DNA from: MedAcidi-G1 sp000817085
GTDB taxonomy: Bacteria; Actinomycetota; Acidimicrobiia; Acidimicrobiales; MedAcidi-G1
Assembly (NCBI GenBank): GCA_045568635.1
Contig: JBJLAO010000003.1
Location: forward strand, 62,001 to 126,000
Direction of reading: 5' to 3'
Length of the DNA stretch: 64,000 bases
The position numbers were made by a program, and so were the translations under genes. The notes beneath the pieces are model-generated. The model ran no database searches, had not been told where the DNA came from, and saw nothing but the letters and a program-made list of their open reading frames with translations. This document shows positions 59,701 to 64,000 of this stretch, piece after piece (the stretch's first letter is position 1; the number at the start of each line of letters is the position of its first letter).

Positions 59701-59930
59701 TTCAACAAGCTCGACGAGATGCAGAGTTAGTGGTTACTGACCGCATAAAAATTTGGCTTAATGGCGGAGAAACTATCTTGGATGGTGTCAAAACTTTTGA
59801 GGAATATGTTGCTAGCCAAATACTTGCGACGGAAATATTGTATGGCGAAACCAAAGACCCCGGAGCCACAACCACGAAAGTTGAAATTGAAAACAGTGAT
59901 CTAACTTTTTCAATAGTCGTATCTCAATAA
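56778..59930 (+). CDS. ileS: Isoleucyl-tRNA synthetase, type 2-like
   Basis: 1050 residues, class Ia synthetase. The ATP motif is PPFANGLPHHGHL (HHGH 59-62), the second is AEDGAKLSKKLRNY (609-613). WDCHGLPAEMEVEKEL, DWSISRNRFWGSPIPVW and CWFESGSMPFAQVHYPFE follow. The HHGH/KLSKK forms and the length match the eukaryote-like IleRS type 2, whose bacterial members are mupirocin-insensitive; the type 1 enzyme is the common bacterial form. Editing domain (CP1) and C-terminal anticodon-binding region are complete. It stands alone after the acyl-CoA synthetase, with a 51-base spacer without a T-box. Confidence 0.94.
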   Translation: MTKERPYPDVGKADFPNLEEKILDKWGKENTFQVSVDSKPKESEFVFYDGPPFANGLPHHGHLLTGYVKDVVPRFQTMKGKKVERRFGWDCHGLPAEMEVEKELKVSGRSEITEYGIDKFNERCEESVLRFTEEWEKTVIRQARWVDFENDYKTMDPSYMESVMWAFKQLWEKDLIYEAFRVMPYSWGAETPLSNFEIRLDDATRPRQDPAVTVAFDLDTKENESDRIRLLAWTTTPWTLPSNLALAVGAEIEYSKKKDSDGTIWIIAKNALGRYEEQLSKMEDLGVISGSELIGKSYKPLFDFFDYRTDAFKVLEADWIDDQEGTGIVHMAPGFGEDDQILCEANDIHIGDVVPVDDQGCYTEEVKNWMGMNVFDANSEIISALKNSGQLIRHDSYEHNYPHCWRTDTPIIYKAISSWYVKVTDLTDQLLANNQSINWIPGHVQNGRFGMWLEGARDWSISRNRFWGSPIPVWKSDDSEYPRVDVYGSIDEIEKDFGVRPDNLHRPFIDKLTRPNPDDPTGKSLMRRVPEVLDCWFESGSMPFAQVHYPFENKRWFDEHFPADFIVEYINQTRGWFYTLHVLATALFDRPAFQNVICHGILLAEDGAKLSKKLRNYTEPNEIFVKQGSDALRWYLMSANIVRGGDSRISDNGIDDVVRHVLLPIWNAYSFFTLYANVDGYKAKFRTESEHLLDRYLLAKTRQLVEAVDSKMESYDLPGATESIQGFIDALNNWYIRRSRDRFWEKRTKENEKEKEDAYDTLYTVLKIFSQVSAPFLPMLMEEIHTGLTGEPSVHLTDWPDPEILPEDEALVANMDRIRDAASTALRLREDEGIRVRLPLASMVIAGPGSSSLSNFLELLTDEVNVKKIELTENLKEYATYSLQPNGSLLGPRLGKKVQSVFTAAKNGNWELNNDGTAKVDDVLLSEEEFELGLQPHEGITAATLNSGDAIIILDTEITEDLSKEGIARDVIRQVQQARRDAELVVTDRIKIWLNGGETILDGVKTFEEYVASQILATEILYGETKDPGATTTKVEIENSDLTFSIVVSQ

Positions 59931-59967
59931 ACGTTACAGAAAACACTTTCCTTCTTAAAAAAATATT

Positions 59968-59999
59968 TATAATCTCTTGACAAACGTGTAATTACATGT
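59968..59999 (+). promoter_or_regulatory. nrdAB promoter with 16-bp imperfect palindrome
   Basis: TATAAT (59968-59973) and TTGACA (59977-59982) sit next to the palindrome ACGTGTAATTACATGT (59984-59999), whose arms match at all but one position. NrdR or another ribonucleotide-reductase repressor commonly binds such sites; the classical paired NrdR boxes are not clearly present here. The window 60000-60103 up to the likely nrdA start is an untranslated leader. Confidence 0.4.
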
Positions 60000-60103
60000 G
60001 TGAAATATAAACCTTAGCGAAATCGCGGATCCCACCACTCATAATGAGCCACGGTTGGGCGAACGAAATTTCTAAGAAGGGGAAACGGAAGGGAATTATA
60101 AAT

Positions 60104-62512
60104 ATGGCGCTCGCAGAGGACCGCCTAGATCTAGAGGAAAAAGAACAAATACAAGGACCGGAATCCGGTTCAGCTATGAAAGTCAAAAAGAGAAACGGAG
60201 ACTTTGAACCGGTCGACGTTAACAAAATTGTTCGCGCGGTGGAGCGTTGCAGTGCAGGTCTAAGTGGAGTTGACCCAATGAGAGTGGCAACGCGAACCAT
60301 CTCTGGCTTAAGAGACGGAGCTACCACAGAAGAATTGGATGAACTCTCAATTCGAACTGCCGCAGGGTTTATCGTAGAGGAACCTAACTACTCAAAATTA
60401 GCTGGCAGACTTCTTTCAACGGTTATTGATAAAGAAGTAAGAAACCAATCAATTCATTCTTTTTCTCAATCGATAAATATTGGCTTCGAATTAGGTCTAA
60501 TACACGAATCGGTAGCCGAATTCGTTTCTGTAAATGCTCGAAAATTTGATGACACGATTGAACACGAGCGCGACCATCTATTTGAGTTCTTTGGGTTAAG
60601 GACTGTCTACGATCGCTATCTTCTAAGACACCCTGACAATCGATTCGTAATTGAAACACCGCAGTATTTCTTTCTACGTGTTGCTTGTGGCTTATCAAAT
60701 AATTCAGAAGAAGCAATCCGTTTCTACAAATTAATCTCTTCTCTGGAATACCTTCCATCTAGCCCAACTCTTTTCAACTCTGGCACGACACACCCACAAA
60801 TGTCGAGTTGCTATCTACTTGACTCTCCAGAAGACAGCCTTGAAGCTATTTATAAGAGGTACACAGACATAGCTCAACTTTCTAAGTTTGCTGGCGGCAT
60901 AGGAGTAGCTTGGCACAGAGTCAGGTCCCAGGGATCTTTAATAAAAGGCACAAACGGTCTTTCAAATGGAATAATACCTTGGCTTAAAACCCTAGACAGT
61001 TCTGTTTCAGCTGTTAACCAAGGTGGAAGAAGAAAAGGCGCTGCGTGTGTTTATCTGGAAACTTGGCACGCAGACATAGAAGAATTTCTTGAACTCCGCG
61101 ACAATACGGGAGACCATCTGAGACGTACGCACCATTTAAACCTAGCCAATTGGGTACCTGATCTCTTCATGGAAAGAGTCGAAAAGGACTGGCAATGGTC
61201 TCTTTTTGACCCTAAAGAAGTACCTCACTTAACAGATTTATATGGATCGGACTTTGCTACCGCATACACCAAAGCTGAGGAAGAAGGTCTCTACGTTAAA
61301 CAAATACCTGCTAGAGAGCTCTATAGCAAAATGATGCGCACCCTTGCACAAACTGGAAATGGATGGATGACATTTAAAGATGCTTCTAACACTAAATGCA
61401 ACCAGACCGGCCAAGGTAATCAAGTTGTGCACCTATCAAATCTTTGTACAGAGATTTTAGAAGTAACTAATCAAGATGAAACCGCTGTATGTAACTTAGG
61501 GTCAGTCAATCTCGGCGCCTTAGTAAAAGATGGTTCTTTCGACTTTGACCATTTAGGGGAAATAATAAGAACAGCCGTTCCATTTTTAGATCGAGTAATA
61601 GACATAAACTTCTACCCAACACAAGAAGCAGATAACTCAAACAACGCCTGGAGACCTGTAGGTCTTGGGTTAATGGGGCTTCAAGACGCTTTCTTCAAAA
61701 TAGGCTTACCTTTCGACGATCCTAAAGCGCGTGAACTGTCGAAAAAAATCTCAGAAGAAATCTATTTCAATGCTCTTTGGGCTTCGACTGAACTGGCGGA
61801 AGCGTCAGGACCTCATCCCAATTTTGACAAAACACGTGCAGCTGCAGGTGACCTTCAGTTCGATCTATGGAATGTAGAACCAAGCAACCCAGAACGTTGG
61901 GAGAGTCTACGAAAAAGAATCTCTAAGCACGGACTTCGTAACTCTTTAATGATTGCTATTGCTCCAACTGCAACAATTGGCTCAATTGCAGGATGCTACG
62001 AATGTATAGAACCACAAGTATCAAACTTGTTTAAGAGAGAAACACTTTCTGGTGAATTTCTCCAAATTAATCGATACTTGGTTTCCGAACTGCAAAAAAG
62101 ATCACTTTGGACTGAAAGCATGATTAACGCCCTGAAACAATCAGAAGGCTCTATTCAAGAAATTGAAGGAATGCCAGATGATCTGAAAGAAATTTATAGA
62201 ACTGCTTGGGAAATACCTATGAGATCCTTGATTGATATGGGAGCTGAAAGAGGTGCCTTCATTGACCAAAGCCAGTCCCTTAATCTATTTATGGAATCCC
62301 CAACTATAGGAAAACTTAGTTCTATGTACATGCACGCCTGGAAAGCAGGCCTGAAAACAACCTATTACTTGAGGTCCAGACCAGCTACCAAGATTAATAA
62401 AACAACTGTAAACAACGACGATGCTACAGAATCATCGGTAACAACTTTTACTGATGCTGAAGCGGTCGCTTGTTCTCTAGAAAACCCCGAGACTTGTGAG
62501 GCATGCGAATAA
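60104..62512 (+). CDS. nrdA: Ribonucleoside-diphosphate reductase, alpha (large) subunit, class Ia
   Basis: About 802 residues from ATG 60104, preceded by AAGGGA at nine bases; an in-frame ATG at 60044 has no Shine-Dalgarno sequence and adds 20 residues. ATP-cone domain near residues 30-115 (VKKRNGDFEPVDVNKIVRAVERC). Then the barrel: SPTLFNSGTTHPQMSSCYLLDSPEDS (redox Cys), NLCTEILEVTNQDETAVCNLGSVNLG (Asn, Cys and Glu of the radical site), and ATIGSIAGCYECIEPQ. C-terminal redox pair in CEAC. It reduces ribonucleoside diphosphates. The cone implies dATP feedback. Confidence 0.95.
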   Translation: MALAEDRLDLEEKEQIQGPESGSAMKVKKRNGDFEPVDVNKIVRAVERCSAGLSGVDPMRVATRTISGLRDGATTEELDELSIRTAAGFIVEEPNYSKLAGRLLSTVIDKEVRNQSIHSFSQSINIGFELGLIHESVAEFVSVNARKFDDTIEHERDHLFEFFGLRTVYDRYLLRHPDNRFVIETPQYFFLRVACGLSNNSEEAIRFYKLISSLEYLPSSPTLFNSGTTHPQMSSCYLLDSPEDSLEAIYKRYTDIAQLSKFAGGIGVAWHRVRSQGSLIKGTNGLSNGIIPWLKTLDSSVSAVNQGGRRKGAACVYLETWHADIEEFLELRDNTGDHLRRTHHLNLANWVPDLFMERVEKDWQWSLFDPKEVPHLTDLYGSDFATAYTKAEEEGLYVKQIPARELYSKMMRTLAQTGNGWMTFKDASNTKCNQTGQGNQVVHLSNLCTEILEVTNQDETAVCNLGSVNLGALVKDGSFDFDHLGEIIRTAVPFLDRVIDINFYPTQEADNSNNAWRPVGLGLMGLQDAFFKIGLPFDDPKARELSKKISEEIYFNALWASTELAEASGPHPNFDKTRAAAGDLQFDLWNVEPSNPERWESLRKRISKHGLRNSLMIAIAPTATIGSIAGCYECIEPQVSNLFKRETLSGEFLQINRYLVSELQKRSLWTESMINALKQSEGSIQEIEGMPDDLKEIYRTAWEIPMRSLIDMGAERGAFIDQSQSLNLFMESPTIGKLSSMYMHAWKAGLKTTYYLRSRPATKINKTTVNNDDATESSVTTFTDAEAVACSLENPETCEACE

Positions 62513-63597
62513 TGGCACTTTCTGAAGTTTTTCCTGAACCTTCCAGTGATCTAGCAGATCAACCGGATCCCACCCCAATAACAAGACCCAGCAATATTTT
62601 AGATCCAGGCTTTGATTTAACACTTAGACCTATGCGTTATCCGTATTTTTACGAGATGTATCAAGATGCCATAAAAAATACATGGACAGTGGATGAAATC
62701 GATTTTTCTACTGACCTTACAGATCTACGTAGTGGAAAAATGGATTCTGCGCACATACACCTTGTCAAAAGACTCGTAGCGTTTTTCGCCACTGGGGATT
62801 CCATAGTCTCTAACAATTTGGTGCTGAACCTTTATAAGCACATAAATGCGCCAGAAGCACGAATGTACCTTTCTCGTCAACTTTATGAAGAGGCACTACA
62901 TGTTCAGTTCTACCTAACACTTTTGGATAATTACATACCAGACCAAGACGAGAGAGAAGAAGCTTTTGCGGCAATCCACAATATTCCTTCGATCCGCAAA
63001 AAGGCAGACTTCTGTTTCAAATGGATGGGTTCAGTTGATGATCTAGATGAACTAGACACAGACGAAAAACGTAAAGCGTTTCTAATGAACCTGATTTGTT
63101 TTGCTTCTTGTATAGAGGGCTTGTTCTTCTTTGGAGCTTTTGCTTACGTTTACTTTTTACGTGATCAAGGACTTCTTGATGGATTAGCTGCTGGCACAAA
63201 TTGGGTTTTCAGAGATGAAAGTTGCCATATGAACTTTGCTCTTGCAGTTGTTGACACAGTTAGAGAAGAACAACCAGACCTCTTTGATGAAAGCTTTAAA
63301 AGCCAGATAACTACGATGATAGAAGAGGCTGTGGACTGTGAATATCAATTTGCAGAAGACCTCTTAGGGGGCCAAGGCGTTAACGGCATGTCACCGGCTG
63401 ACACTCTTGAATACCTGAGATATGTGGCTGACCAACGTCTGGCAAGGCTCGGAATAGAACCTATATACGGCTCAAAAAATCCTTTTGGTTTTATGGAACT
63501 CCAAGATGTCGCTGAGCTAACAAACTTTTTTGAGAAAACAGTAACTGCTTACCAAACCGGTGTTGAAGGTGAATTCTCTATGAGTGAAGACTTTTAG
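62512..63597 (+). CDS. nrdB: Ribonucleoside-diphosphate reductase, beta (small) subunit, class Ia
   Basis: About 361 residues, starting at the ATG in TAATG that overlaps the nrdA stop by one base (an in-frame ATG lies 9 bases upstream). Holds a diiron-tyrosyl radical: Asp in ATGDSIVSNN, then Glu, His and Tyr in YEEALHVQFYLTLL in the class Ia spacing (E, +3 H, +7 Y), and the second pair in CIEGLFFFGAF and RDESCHMNFALAVV. It generates the radical that starts nucleotide reduction in NrdA. The last part (FEKTVTAYQTGVEGEFSMSEDF) is the tail that docks to NrdA. Confidence 0.95.
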   Translation: MALSEVFPEPSSDLADQPDPTPITRPSNILDPGFDLTLRPMRYPYFYEMYQDAIKNTWTVDEIDFSTDLTDLRSGKMDSAHIHLVKRLVAFFATGDSIVSNNLVLNLYKHINAPEARMYLSRQLYEEALHVQFYLTLLDNYIPDQDEREEAFAAIHNIPSIRKKADFCFKWMGSVDDLDELDTDEKRKAFLMNLICFASCIEGLFFFGAFAYVYFLRDQGLLDGLAAGTNWVFRDESCHMNFALAVVDTVREEQPDLFDESFKSQITTMIEEAVDCEYQFAEDLLGGQGVNGMSPADTLEYLRYVADQRLARLGIEPIYGSKNPFGFMELQDVAELTNFFEKTVTAYQTGVEGEFSMSEDF

Positions 63598-63612
63598 AAG
63601 TACACCTCCCCT

Positions 63613-63628
63613 CCGATTCCCCAATCGG
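63613..63628 (+). promoter_or_regulatory. Small hairpin between nrdB and its terminator
   Basis: CCGATT (63613-63618) and AATCGG (63623-63628) form a perfect stem around CCCC. It precedes the stronger terminator by six bases and probably belongs to the same 3' end structure. Confidence 0.4.
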
Positions 63629-63634
63629 ACGTAG

Positions 63635-63660
63635 ATAAGACCCCCGCGAGGGGGTCTTAT
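63635..63660. terminator. Strong terminator after nrdB, probably bidirectional
   Basis: ATAAGACCCCC (63635-63645) and GGGGGTCTTAT (63650-63660) are perfect 11-bp arms around the stable tetraloop GCGA, followed by TTGACTTTTA on the plus strand. On the minus strand the run is weaker but the convergent gene at 63698 also ends nearby, so it may serve both. Confidence 0.85.
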
Positions 63661-63697
63661 TTGACTTTTAAGAGGATTTGAACATTTCTAACTTCAG

Positions 63698-64000
63698 CTA
63701 TTCAGTGGGGTCTTCTTTTGTTGATCTTCGACGAAAAGCTACAACTACTGCAAGCACAGCAGCAGCAACTGCTGCTGATACTCCGCCTATAACCCCCCCA
63801 TTACTTCCCTTGTCATCTTTTACAGAAGCCGCTGTTTCTACTGCTTTAGCCAAAGTCGTAGTAGGCGCAGCAGTCGTAGTAGGCGCAGCAGTCGTAGTAG
63901 GCGCAGCAGTCGTAGTAGGCGCAGCAGTCGTAGTAGGCGCAGCAGTCGTAGTAGGCGCAGCAGTCGTAGTAGGCGCAGCAGTCGTAGTAGGCGCAGCAGT
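63698..64000 (-). CDS. C-terminal part of a membrane-anchored surface protein with Ala/Pro/Thr repeats
   Basis: Only 100 C-terminal residues are in the window; the start lies beyond the right edge. The visible part begins with (AAPTTT) repeats, then a linker LAKAVETAASVKDDKGSNGG, one membrane helix (VIGGVSAAVAAAVLAVVVAF) and a short basic cytoplasmic tail (RRRSTKEDPTE). This is a type I topology with an exposed, probably glycosylated, stalk. Function unknown. It ends convergent to nrdB with a terminator between. Confidence 0.75.
   Translation of the reverse strand, partial: TAAPTTTAAPTTTAAPTTTAAPTTTAAPTTTAAPTTTAAPTTTAAPTTTLAKAVETAASVKDDKGSNGGVIGGVSAAVAAAVLAVVVAFRRRSTKEDPTE
63855..63998 (-). 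repeat. Tandem repeat, 8 copies of an 18-bp unit, continuing out of the window
   Basis: Unit GTCGTAGTAGGCGCAGCA on the plus strand, eight identical copies seen and cut at the window end. On the minus strand it codes for the six-residue unit AAPTTT in frame. Perfect copies suggest recent expansion and possible length variation of the surface stalk. Confidence 0.95.

Noticed and set aside
63855..63998. CRISPR-like array at the window end
   Set aside because: 18-bp units without spacers, encoding a clear Ala/Pro/Thr stalk.

Overview
The window is chromosomal DNA from an AT-leaning actinobacterium, most likely a free-living marine member of the Acidimicrobiia. A WhiB-type iron-sulfur regulator, an SCO6745-family protein, an F420-type luciferase-like oxidoreductase, a PASTA-domain kinase, and the order glyA, wecA-like gene, ATP synthase operon all point to Actinomycetota. 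The low GC, short spacers and many overlapping genes suggest a streamlined aquatic genome. I see no rRNA, tRNA, CRISPR array, phage or transposase. No gene-free stretch exceeds about 200 bases.

Layout. 1-3618: two short-chain dehydrogenases (the first cut by the window edge), a nucleotide-sugar epimerase-like protein, a SnoaL-like protein and a NUDIX hydrolase. 3640-6319: a CtpE-like P-type ATPase and a WhiB protein. 6519-12846: acyl-CoA metabolism, with a double-hotdog mesaconyl-CoA hydratase-like protein, a CoA transferase closely resembling Chloroflexus mesaconyl-CoA C1-C4 transferase (Mct), a peroxiredoxin whose catalytic codon is TGA, an aldehyde dehydrogenase, an O-methyltransferase and a thiolase. 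12856-18941: an SCO6745-like protein and branched-chain amino acid synthesis (ilvBHC and ilvD, separated by a terminator). 19053-27972: a MATE transporter, gatCAB, a PASTA kinase divergent from a small anchored protein across a perfect 40-bp palindrome, and ligA. 28006-39484: mnmA and a cysteine desulfurase, a rhomboid protease, a NifU-like protein, a small unlisted membrane protein, murA with Asp in place of the catalytic Cys, an MFS transporter, a hydrolase, a desaturase, a protein with an internal duplication, and glpX. 39514-49677: the complete F1Fo ATP synthase operon with atpZ/atpI-like genes, a wecA-like gene and glyA. 49767-56726: inositol-phosphate synthase, two acyl-CoA synthetases, a CitE-like lyase, a luciferase-like oxidoreductase and a protein with 25 EET(P/K) repeats. 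56778-64000: a type-2-like ileS, class Ia nrdAB, a strong terminator and the end of a repeat-rich surface protein.

The most notable find is the gene at 8762-9229. It reads as an intact 155-residue BCP/PrxQ-type peroxiredoxin except for one in-frame TGA, exactly at the peroxidatic cysteine position of the PGCT motif, followed by a plausible bacterial SECIS hairpin. The simplest reading is a selenocysteine peroxiredoxin with no cysteine at all. It lies just upstream of mct on the same strand. The Mct/Mch-like pair and the CitE-like lyase together suggest part of the propionyl-CoA plus glyoxylate branch known from the 3-hydroxypropionate bicycle.
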